A stretch of 64,000 nucleotides of DNA, from contig JAETXT010000007.1 of the NCBI GenBank assembly GCA_019188255.1, positions 1,178,001 through 1,242,000 of the forward strand, written 5' to 3'. How positions within the stretch are numbered: position 1 is the first letter of the stretch; each line of letters opens with the position of its first letter. Positions 13,001 through 22,256 of the stretch are shown piece by piece. Under the pieces are notes generated by a model that was given only the letters and a program-made list of their open reading frames with translations, was not told the origin of the DNA and did no database searches. Position numbers and translations under genes: made by a program. This DNA is from Verticillium longisporum (Eukaryota > Ascomycota > Sordariomycetes > Glomerellales > Plectosphaerellaceae).

Positions 13001-13781
13001 ACGGAAGGGAGAGAACGTCTTGGGATCCTTCCAAATCGGTGTCCCCATTCCAAGCCTCCGCGCCTGACCGTCGACTAGGTATCATCCATGTTGTCCCACC
13101 CCTCTGTCGTCCGGGGCTCGTGCCATTGAAAAACCTCCCTGCCTCCCGCTTATCGACGCGGCCCTCATTCCATCCCTCGCCCAGCCCAGCCCGAGACTCA
13201 ATTTTTCTTCGCATCGTGTCGGAATTCTTGAGAGGTCTTCAAGTTCTTCGTGCCCTCTTACCTTCTCTTCTTCGACGCTCGGTCCGTCTCCTTCTTCGAA
13301 TACTTCTCTTTCGAGTGTGGCCTGCATCATACCTACGACGACTTACACCATCCGCGTGGCATACGCACATTTGCCTGGCCTAACCACCTACGTTGGGGCA
13401 CACCAGTATATACGCCATATATTCCGAGTGACAAATCTTGTCGCGCCTGTCTAATCCAGACGTTTTCGGCCATTGAAGCTGGACTAAAGCATTCCGCTAC
13501 CAAAGTTGTACAAATCACACTTTCATCTGCCGCTACCTCGTCCCGCAATACATCACGTAGAAGCGCGGTATAACCGGTCACTCGACTCTCAAATCTTTGA
13601 CCAACGGAGCCAGATAATTTCCAACCGCTGTGCACCATGCACAAGTGTACAGCCGTGTAACAACTCCCGACACGCGCAACGCCGAAGAGCACCAACGTCT
13701 GCCCAGCGACTTAGTTGGAAGTTTATACGGAAACTCGGTTTCTGGCCTTACATTCAAGGGCAATTCCTTTCGATTCCCGCA
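10048..13781. other. Long gene-poor region
   Basis: About 3.7 kb without a supportable gene. Open frames are short, found in all frames, and lack coding character. The first part is the Prp24-like promoter. A palindromic repeat array lies at 10681-10759. The last 500 bp or so before the CFEM gene is pyrimidine-rich and probably promoter plus leader. Confidence 0.6.
10681..10759. repeat. 26-bp tandem array of a CCTAGGTAGGTACC palindrome
   Basis: Three tandem units (10681-10706, 10707-10732, 10733-10759, the last slightly diverged), each holding CTACCTAGGTAGGTA followed by CCTACATGTG. The unit is self-complementary around CCTAGG and GGTACC, so the array can form hairpins. Related single copies occur at about 667, 800, 27834, 34394-34450 and 60704-60731. 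Confidence 0.85.
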
Positions 13782-14961
13782 ATGCGTTCGCATACTGCTA
13801 CGGTCCTTGCCGGCCTAGTGTTGCTGGCTGCTTTGGCCAGCGGACAAGATCTTGCGTCTTTGCCCCCCTGTGGTGTAAGTGACTCTTGGAGCCTGTTTCC
13901 TACGGGTCTACTCCCGCATCTTCCGAAATAAAATTACTGACGCAGTCTTACTGTAGCAAACTTGCGTCAATAGTGTGATTGCAAGTGGCCTATCTTGCGA
14001 CTCGGGCGATACAAAATGTCTGTGCGCCAATGACAACTTCAAATTCGGCCTCAACGACTGCGGAAAGCAAGCCTGTGACGCGGCCGTCGCGCAACAACTT
14101 GTTGCGTATGCAGAGTCGCTCTGTGCCGGTAAGAATCGCCCAGGATGCAGCTCCAAATCTCAATGTTAACAGCATCCAGCAGCAACCCCTGGGCCGACGA
14201 CAGCGGCTACTCCAGCTCCTGAGACCACGCCGTCTCCCCCACCTGAGCAACCATTGACATCGGCCACAGCCACGCCGTCGCCATCTCCAACCCCCGAGTC
14301 TGTCATCTCATCGACTACCACTCAACAGCAGTCGCCCACTCCGTCAACCGAAGAGCAAACTGTAGAAGGAGCAGCAACAACCTCTTCAGCGGCGACCTCA
14401 ACGTCATCTGTCAGTAGTGCCTCTGCAATCACTGAGGCGCCGACGACGCTGGTACGTCTCAACGTTTCAACACCCATGTTGCTTCTCATGACTATGTACT
14501 GACCTGCTTTATAATAGGTGCAAAGTTTAACCCTCATTGTTGCCTCGCCCTCTGCTAAGACGGTGATTTCGGATTCGCCAACATCATCTTCAGAGCCGCC
14601 CGCTTTACCAACCAGCGCCAATGGAGATGATGAGAAATCAAGTAATGCTAGTGGTGTTGCAGACAATGAAAATGAAAGCACAGAGCCAGCAGCTGCAAGC
14701 GCTCTTTCGACCACAGCGAAGATTGGAATAGCCGTTGGTGCAGGTGTCGGAGGTCTCGGTATTCTGTTGGCTGTCTTCTTGATACTGCGACGACGACCAA
14801 GCAAGCGTGCGCTTCAGATTTCTGACCCAATGCCTGGCTCTGGACGAGATTATTCCGGTGGCATTCAATACATATCCGAGAAGAATCACTCGGAGCTCGA
14901 GATGAATTCGAGGAGGTATGAGGACATGGTTCCTCGTCAGACGCCACGTCATATGATTTAG
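13782..14961 (+). CDS. CFEM-domain, Ser/Thr-rich single-pass membrane protein
   Basis: Four exons: 13782-13874, 13957-14128, 14180-14451, 14518-14961; 326 aa, all junctions in phase. Residues 1-21 form a signal peptide ending ALASG. A CFEM-type cysteine domain spans about 25-90, with eight Cys in the family spacing (PPCGQTCVNSV, then GDTKCLCAND, DCGKQACDAAVAQQ and SLCAG). An Asp sits just before the third cysteine cluster, where heme-binding CFEM proteins carry theirs. A long Ser/Thr/Pro-rich stalk is likely O-glycosylated. One transmembrane helix (GIAVGAGVGGLGILLAVFLI) precedes an RRRP stop-transfer motif and a cytosolic tail of about 60 residues. CFEM proteins act in heme/iron scavenging, adhesion or host interaction. 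The helix and tail argue against a GPI anchor and suggest a sensor or wall-linked surface protein; ligand unknown. Confidence 0.85.
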
Positions 14962-15407
14962 CGACGAGCTTGTTACACGGCGATGGATGTTTACAATGTT
15001 TTCTTTGGTCGCCTCCCAGCATCCTCAAGCAAAAGATATCACAACCCGGCCTTGCCGTATGTACATGGGATGGCCGGTGTTGCAGTGTGGCGATGTGTTC
15101 TATATAGGCAGTACACGTTGTTAGCTATGATAATGAATTACGATACTGATTCCCCTCGAAAATGTGTCTTCACGGGCAGGTGAAGGTGTTGAGCGATTGT
15201 GGGCGACTTTTATTCGCAATGGCCATGGTTGCAGAGGGGAGGCCAGGCTCGCTTTTTGACAAAAGTCAGAGAGAGCGTTTATGAGTGTCGCTGATCGATA
15301 TCCTTTCTCAAGTACATATTTTTACAAATCAGAGGTATTACATGAACGACGAAACCCATTGGTCGTTGGAACCTGTGCCGCTGGGCAGTTCTCGCCCTCG
15401 TCGCGGC
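14962..15407. other. Convergent intergenic region
   Basis: About 450 bp between the 3' ends of the CFEM gene (+) and MRPL22 (-). Only short open frames; no gene or RNA seen. Confidence 0.7.
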
Positions 15408-16634
15408 CTACCACGAGTAGTACGGCCTCTGAGCGGTCACGGGCCTGTTAGGAAGATGGACCCAAGGCTTGCGCTTGGCCTCTTTAGCCACCCTCTCGTT
15501 GTGTTCACGTATCCTTGTCTTCTCCTCCTTCAGAACGACCGAAATGCCTGTGGATCCAATCGTCAATTTCAATTCTTCTGCGCCAAGAGATTGCAGGGCA
15601 AGTCCACAAGGGACCAAATGTTCAAGAGAGAGGAGATAAACGCACCTGTTGACGGGCTGATAATGACACCTGTCCTGCCTCGGCCCTTGAACTCGATGCG
15701 ACGGTTGCGAGACGGGCCCTTGTTCACCCACGCCTCGGCGACGTACAAGCTCGAAGGGTCCGTAATCTTGAGCGTCTGGCCGTCCTTTGTCTTGATCTTG
15801 ATGAGAGCAGCATCCTTGTCTCCGCCGGGGGCGGCACCCGCCTTGCCGAGGCCCATGCCGCGGCTCACCACGGCAAAGTCGCGGGCCTCCTCGAGCTGGA
15901 ACTTGACCTCGCGGGCCATCTTCTTCTTCGAGTAGGTCATCTGGGTGAGGGCGTCCTGGAGCGTCTTGCCCTGGATCTGGCGGGCGAGCATGACGAGCTT
16001 CTTGGTCGACGTCTCGAGGAAGGGGGACTTGTGGGTCATCTGGCGCTCGGTCTGGCGGATGCGCTCGACGCGGCGCGCATAGTCGGAGGGCTCGGACGAC
16101 GCTGTCTGGCGCTGGACCATCTGGATGACCCTCTTGCGCTCCCAGCGGACGCGGGAACGGGGGTCCGGATCGAGGCGCCAGGCGGCGGCCTCGGCGGGGG
16201 TGGCCTGACGGGCGCCGTCGGGTACGTTGGTGCGCGCGGCGAGCGAGTCGGAGGTCGCGGCCTCGACTTCATCCTGGAAGATCGAGTCGGAGAGGGCGGG
16301 GGCCTTGGTCTGCTGCTGCTCGGCCAGGAGGCGCTGGCGGACTTTGGGGTCGTCGAGGTCGTGGCCGCCCGAGGAGCGGTTGCCGGGGTCGGAGGCCTTG
16401 CGGCCGCGGCCGAAGAGGCTAGGGAGGGACCATTTGGTGCGGCGCTGGTTCAGAGGAAGGAGGCGTTGGGACGAAGGGGCGCCGGTGGCCAGAGAGGATA
16501 GCGTAGAGTGCGCTGGTGCAAAGGAGTCGTTAGCGATGCTGTAGCCAGTGGTGATGGGGCCGTATGCAAGGCAGAAATGGACAGTCAAACTCACCAGATA
16601 GAGCTATCCTCCTGCTCGGGAGGTGGGCACTCAT
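15408..16634 (-). CDS. MRPL22: Mitochondrial large-subunit ribosomal protein uL22m
   Basis: Three exons on the minus strand: 16595-16634, 15646-16512, 15408-15547; 348 aa. The short first exon encodes MSAHLPSRRIALS, which with the following basic Ser/Leu-rich region makes a plausible mitochondrial presequence. A basic linker precedes the conserved L22 core: KKLVMLARQIQGKTLQDAL, then ALTQMTYSKKKMAREVK, and the hairpin region with LYVAEAWVNKGPSRNRR. The C-terminal exon adds a short basic tail with ISVVLKEEKTRIREHNER. The protein lines the nascent-chain exit tunnel of the mitoribosome. It is divergent from COX9, with 393 bp between start codons, so the two probably share a promoter. Confidence 0.88.
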
Positions 16635-17027
16635 GCTGGGCGACGTTGGCTGTTCGGAGGGGGTGCGATCCGCGACAGCTTCAATTGCTTGATACCAATT
16701 GAGAAAAAATGGCCTAACAAGCTCCAATGCTGCTGCACCTTCGCGTCAACCCAGGCACGGGGGTGGAAGGCTGGACGGGGCACATGGACGCCGAGGTTTA
16801 TCCGCCGACTTGTCCTTGGTGGTAGTGGTAATGTGCCAGACCTGAATGACCGAGCGTCCGGGAATTGATCAATCACGTGAGTCGGTTTCTCAGCGCGAAT
16901 ATCGTCAGGCCATTTTCGAGAGCTTGCCGGCTGCAATCAGCACCACCCGACGCCCGATCATCTCGACTGCACGCAATCGCCGCTCCTTCCACGAAACCCT
17001 ACCAACACCTCACGAACATCAATCACA
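16635..17027. promoter_or_regulatory. Shared divergent promoter of MRPL22 and COX9
   Basis: 393 bp between the start codons of two nuclear genes for mitochondrial proteins. A perfect palindrome TCACGTGA lies at 16873-16880, near the middle. This core is bound by bHLH factors such as Cbf1, which in several yeasts control respiratory and ribosomal genes. That it acts here is inference. Confidence 0.55.
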
Positions 17028-17560
17028 ATGGCCGGCGCTGTTGCTTTCAAGCCCATCACGGGCGTACGTCTCCCCTCGTGAATTGGCGACGCCGGAAGGA
17101 TGGGGAATGGGAACTGACTGGACTTGAAGATGCTGCGACGAAACCTCGTCCTCGATCTCGGCATCGGCCTCGGTGAGTGACAGATCCTGCCAATCGATTT
17201 CGCTCGCCTCCTCAGGATAGTCTTCTGCGGTCGCAAAGCGACCGCGGGCTGTCTGTGGAGTGCAACACCGTCCCGCAACGTCATGACTGACTTTGGATAC
17301 GATAGGTCTCGGCTTCGCCATGGCCAACGCCTACTGGTACGATATCCCTCCCCCGACCTAAGTCACGAACGGCAAGGAACGAACGAATGCAAAGCACGAA
17401 CAATCGACCATTTTGCAGCTGTGCAATTGAACAGAACGGCAGACTAACCAATGCACGTTACAACAGGTACGGCTACCACATGCCTCGCACCCACGCTCGC
17501 GACAACTACTACACCAAGCTCGAGCAGCAGAAGGCCGAGAAGCGCGGTGCCCAGGCATAG
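17028..17560 (+). CDS. COX9: Cytochrome c oxidase subunit VIIa (COX9)
   Basis: Four short exons: 17028-17063, 17130-17172, 17306-17336, 17467-17560; 67 aa, too split to appear as one open frame. The spliced protein begins MAGAVAFKPITGMLRRNLVL, has a single membrane helix (DLGIGLGLGFAMANAYWYGY) and ends in a charged matrix tail, DNYYTKLEQQKAEK. This is the size, topology and motif set of fungal Cox9, a small nuclear-encoded inner-membrane subunit of complex IV. All three introns are GT-AG and in phase. It is convergent with SOM1. Confidence 0.88.
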
Positions 17561-17881
17561 AGAATGCATTGAGGAAACAGGATGGCGGATGAACAGAGAG
17601 AGATGAGGATTGCGTCGCTGTGGCATTTAGACAAGTCGCGGGTCTGACGACCTTGTATCATAACCTGCCAGCAATACAAGCTTGAGGACCACCTACTTTT
17701 TGTTTCGTTATCGACCCCTCTGATGCTTCGCGAGGAGTCTGGGTCGCAATTGTGGTCATTGGGGGTAGGGTCGTGTAACGGAACCGTGTGTGCCATGATG
17801 TGATGCAGGAATGCAGTGCCCGATACGACCAGGGAGACACACAGGGATACTTTTTACAAGGCTCAAGGAGAAATGTCAAGG

Positions 17882-18332
17882 TTAATCATCTTGATAGAAG
17901 GAATACATAGTCTTGTCAGCAACGCTCGTCCCAGGATGCTGATGTGAAGCCGTTGCGCTGCCGGCGGCCCCTACTGCCGCCCCATTGGTGCCTTCCCACG
18001 CCGTCGTCTCGACAGAGAATGTCCCCTTCTTGTCCTTGCACCTACACATCAGACTGTCAATCAATGCAACCACCGCGCGGCAGAGCAAGCAATCAAGGCA
18101 ACACATACTCTCGAAAAAAGCGATTGACCGCCCAGCACCGTACGGGACTGTTGGGTGTCTGTGGCTGCTCAATCTCGCAATGATACTGGGCTAGGCTGCG
18201 CAGCTTGCATTTGGACAGGTCGACGCCGCCGCCGCCGCTGTCGCCATCAAGCTTTCGTTTCCGGCCCCGGACGTCGGCCTGGACGTGTGCCGGGAGCTCC
18301 GAGACTGGAAATACGTGGCACGGTGGTGACAT
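17882..18332 (-). CDS. SOM1: Mitochondrial inner-membrane protease-associated protein Som1
   Basis: Two exons on the minus strand: 18109-18332 and 17882-18041; 127 aa. The donor is GTATGT, and splicing restores the run FFRECKDKKGTFSVETTAWEG. The conserved Cys residues (LSKCKLRSLAQYHCE, PVRCWAVNRFFREC, CKDKK) and the short length fit the fungal Som1 family, intermembrane-space proteins that assist the Imp1/Imp2 signal peptidase. The ATG at 18332 gives MSPPCHVFPVSEL, a family-like N-terminus. A basic stretch (RGRKRKLDG) precedes the Cys core. The C-terminal tail is Ala/Gly-rich. Family assignment is from remembered motif pattern. Confidence 0.72.
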
Positions 18333-18344
18333 TGCCGGTCCTTG

Positions 18345-19436
18345 ATGGATAGTGTGTCTGCCGAGGCGCGGGCGGGAGCACGGGTACTGGGCGAAATCGA
18401 GGAGACGTCCCTTGATGAGGTGAGCGCTTGATTTGCTTGAGCTTGACGTTATGAACAGTGCGACGAGGTTCGAGTGCGATCGTTTTCAAGATGGCTGGGC
18501 CGTGGCGAAAGCAAGGATTTGTTCGAGGCGGCGTGATGGGGACGGAGAGCATGACACAAGAAGGATGAGTGAAGTGTCGTCGGACTTTACTACGGCGTCT
18601 TCCGCCTGAGGCAGTTTTCGGATGTCCCATTAAGACAACTGGCTAATTCACAACCCATCGTCTAGATTCTTGCCGAACTTCGTCATGCAATTGACGCAAC
18701 AAATACGACGACAATATCGAAGCCCATTACCCACAATGTGAATAAGTCTCACAGCTCGTACCCCATCCCCGGCCTCGACGCCTTGGTGGCCCGCCAGCGG
18801 CAGGCTGCTCCAGCATCACCACTGCAACTGACCGGTCGATACCTCCATCTCATTTACGCTCTCATATCCACTCTCATCGCAGCACCTCATCTCAAGACCG
18901 TCGTCGTGATCGACCTCGAAGACCGTTTCGATGCCACACGATTGACAGTCGGCAGCGGACCGAATGACGATGCTGATCACGACAAGCACGATATCGAGAC
19001 GGACACTGATGACCCTCTGCGCCACGTGCATGTCTACCGCCCAGCACGTTCCAGCATAGAACACCTCCGGGACGTTATCGCCGCCGCCGAACACCGCATG
19101 CTGTACGGCCGTCACGACAGCAGGACCCGTGAATGGTGGGGAACCATTGTCATCGGCGCTCCCCTGGCCGCAACCACCGGCTCCTCGTCCGCCGCCGGCC
19201 GGCCCAGCAGTAGCGTGCAAGTCACAGCCAGCTGGCGCGGCTGGATGAGAGTCGACCGCGATGAGGTACGCGGCTTCCCCTTGGGTGCTGGCGTCGGAGA
19301 GGTGTTGGCAGATAGGGAGAGGCGGCAGGCTGCGGTGGATGAGGCACCATGGACGGCTTCATGCGCATGGGGATCGATAGTCTTCCAAGAGAAGGGCGCG
19401 GCAGCAGCGAAAGATGAGCCTCCATTGCATCGATAG
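18345..19436 (+). CDS. XRCC2-like RecA-fold protein (Rad51 paralogue family), putative
   Basis: Proposed exons 18345-18419 and 18666-19436 (GTGAGC donor, CTAATT branch, TCTAG acceptor; intron 246 nt), giving 281 aa. The N-terminus (ARVLGEIEETSLDEILAEL) resembles the start of XRCC2. VVVIDLEDRFDATRL near residues 104-118 aligns with the strand after Walker A in XRCC2 (an IDxDxxFDxxRL pattern), and a later strand (WWGTIVIGAP) fits Walker B position. Where GK[ST] of Walker A is expected there is TGRY near residues 82-85, so a normal P-loop is missing. A role in homologous recombination is inferred. A different RecA-fold or unrelated protein is possible. The start lies only 12 bp from the SOM1 start on the other strand. 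Confidence 0.45.
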
Positions 19437-20846
19437 GGTTTACAGCCTTCCAAGCATCACGTCAAGTCCAGTCTTTGCACCAGCATCGACTGTGGCGAAC
19501 ACATGAAGGGTGGTTTAACATTGGTACGAGTGGCCAAGCACTCGTCGATGAGGCCGCCACGCATATTCCCAAGAATCTATGACGGCGGATGGGTTAGGTT
19601 AGAAGTGCCAGGCAGGCAAGCAGCGATGTACCGCACTGTTAGTTGATCAGTGATCACGACCCATGCTCTCGCACCAACATATCTCATGGCCGAAGCCGCT
19701 AGACCACATGTCGCCGATGGCTTAAGTCTGTCTAGCAAGAACTAAAGTTGCATAGACAGCGTTCGAGCCTATAGATTCTCTGACCCGGGCATCTCGCCGT
19801 GCCATCGCCATCATCATCATCATTAGCATGGGTCCGCCTCATCGCCGAGATCGATTCCCCGCCAAGAGGCCTCTGCCCCGATGTTTTTTTCACGGCGATT
19901 GCAAGAAGCCTAGCGTCCTGTGCCATTACGGCGAAAACCCCGTCAGACGTTCGGCGAGATGACGGCGGCGTGCGTCCCTCGCTCGCCCACACCAGAGCAA
20001 CCATCAGCCGCCGACGCACATCTGCCCTTGCGTGCTGCCTGTACCAAGCCTGAAGTGAAGGGTGACAGGGGGGCCATGGTCGGGACCCTAGGATCAGCAC
20101 GACCTTCTTTTGCGCTCGATAATGGCCTGCGAAACGAGCCAGCTCCGTCAGGTGCGGCAAGGGGGCAGAGAGAGAAAAAATACTCAGCGAACAGTTCGTC
20201 CATTCGGAGTGGCACAGGGCGTCACGGCCCGCCGATCATAACGTGGTTTCGGCAAGGCTAGCGGAATGGTGCTGTGCTTTGTTTTTTTTCTCCTTCCTCC
20301 TCGCTCTAGTCGCCGAGGCCGTCCCTTTCGCCTTGGGGCTAGAAGGTGTGTCCGCCATCTCGGTTTTGCGCGCGAATCTTGCACGGTGGTGGTGCACATG
20401 GGAGGGTCGGCACTTGGGGTGTGAGATTGGGTTAGGTCATGACGTCGGCATGCTTTTTGGTGGCGGGACCCTGTCTTTTGAGCCTCAGGGGGTTCAACCA
20501 CTGGAACGACACGCCCACAGGGGGCTGAGATGCTGTGGTAGCAGGTAGCATTAGATCACATGAATATAGAGACAAATATCACTTTAGGACGGAGCAGACA
20601 AATATTTCGATGCAGTGTATTGTAAAGCCAGAATCATTCTAATGATGATGTACGCCAATGGTATCAAATGCCCGCCCAGCCAATGTACAAAAGGAAAAGA
20701 AAGAAGACACCCTCACGAAGAGTAGTGCATGCTAATGACGCTTTCGTAATGCGTTCCGAGTCCTATTCAGGAACGCTGCTTGACCCTAATATTCCAATTT
20801 CGGTGTGTGCGCGCGTGTGTGAAGAAATGAAAGATGCAAACAATCT
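19437..20846. other. Intergenic region between convergent genes
   Basis: About 1.4 kb between the 3' ends of the XRCC2-like gene (+) and the HAD gene (-). Open frames up to about 140 codons are present on both strands but are basic, low-complexity and unrecognised. No gene called. Confidence 0.6.
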
Positions 20847-22256
20847 CTAAGCCAGGATGGGCATCTCACGCTCCTCGAGGGGCGTCAGCACAGCGCTGTC
20901 CTTGCCAGTGAGGGCCTCGAGGCACGCCTGCTCGCCAAAGACGTCCTTGCGGAGGCCCTTGACGACGCGCTTGCGCAGCTCGCACTGCAGGCCGTACTTG
21001 ACGGCGTCAAGAACCGTGTCGACGGTGGCGCGGGGCTTGTACGCGGGCTCGGTGCCGTCCTGGTACACGCCCGTCTTGACGAGGATGCTGTGCCAGTCGT
21101 TGTCCGCGTGCTCGTTGTATGTGTTGGTGCCGCGAATGTCGCTCTCGGGGGTGTCGCCGACAAAGTAGACAGTGTCGGGAGGCGCGTTGAAGCCGTGCTG
21201 GTGGCGACGCCACTGCTGGAGAAGACGCGTCGCGAACTCAAAGGTGCTGACCTGGGGCTTGCCAAAGGCATGGGTGTGAAGGGTGCCCTTCTTCTTGGTG
21301 ACGTCCTTGAAGATGACCTCGAGCATGCGGCGCAGAGCACCCATGCCGAGTCGAACGTTGTCGTGAGCTGCTGACCACACGACATCGTTGTGAGAGAAGA
21401 AGATGGGGGGGCCCTCATCGAAAGTCTCGCTGAGAGTGCCAAGCTTGCCGCCCTTGGACATGGCAAGGTCGAGCATGATCTGAATGTCGCCAGCCCAGTC
21501 GCGGGAGTCGGCAAAGACAAAGATCGCCTCAATGGTGACATCGGAGAAATCACGCTCGCGCGAGTTCTTGTGCTCCTCCTCAGTGAGCTTGCGGAAAGGT
21601 GTTGTCGCGCTGTTGTGCTTGATAATGTCACCGGGGGTGATAACGTCGCGGAAACCGTAGCCCTCAGCCACCTGTCGGCACTTCTCGCCCTCACCACCGA
21701 CAACGAGGACAGTCTTGTAGCGTTCGGCCTTTTCCCGCATGGGGGTGTGGCCACAAATGAACTGCGCGGGAGACACTTCCATCTCCATCTGTGCGGAAAG
21801 GTCGCGGCAACGCTCCTCCTCAGTCTTACCGCCACCGTTGGTCAGGAAGATGTATGGACTGGACCATGTTCATTAGCAAGGGCGTAGGACAAGGGCATCA
21901 GAATAAACTTACATCCTCAGACCGTACTCGTTCTCGCCGTTGAGAAACCGCATAGCCTCGACAGCCTCAGGGATGGCGCGACCGCCACGGATGAGCACGC
22001 CGTCAATGTCAAAGGCAAATGCGAAGCCGTCGGCGACGGGAGCGTGGAGGGTGGGGGTCATGGGAGATAGGGCGCTCGCCGGGCTGCCGATGGCGGGGCT
22101 GCCATTGAGAGAGATCTCGCCGGAGGATGGCAGAGAAGAGTCGGGGCTGCTCATGGACATGGCCTCGAGCTCCTTGCGAGCGGCCGTGATCTCCTCGATG
22201 AAGCTGCCGGTCGACGAGAGCCGGTGGAGCGAAGGACGGGGAGCCTGAAGAGACAT
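20847..22256 (-). CDS. HAD-superfamily hydrolase, CECR5/HDHD5 type (mitochondrial subfamily IIA)
   Basis: Two exons on the minus strand: 21913-22256 and 20847-21858; 451 aa. The first exon begins MSLQAPRPSLHRLSST and includes HAD motif I in FAFDIDGVLIRGG. Splicing joins GLR to IPYIFLTNGGGKTEEER, which holds motif II (the T of FLTNGGG). The cap region and the C-terminal motif (VYFVGDTPESDIRGTN) supply the Asp pair that binds magnesium. Length and the GLRIPYIFLTNGGG junction match the CECR5 group, often mitochondrial and of unknown substrate. The Ser/Pro-rich segment at residues 35-75 is a fungal insertion. An in-frame ATG at 22502 is less likely because the stretch between resembles leader sequence. 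Confidence 0.85.
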
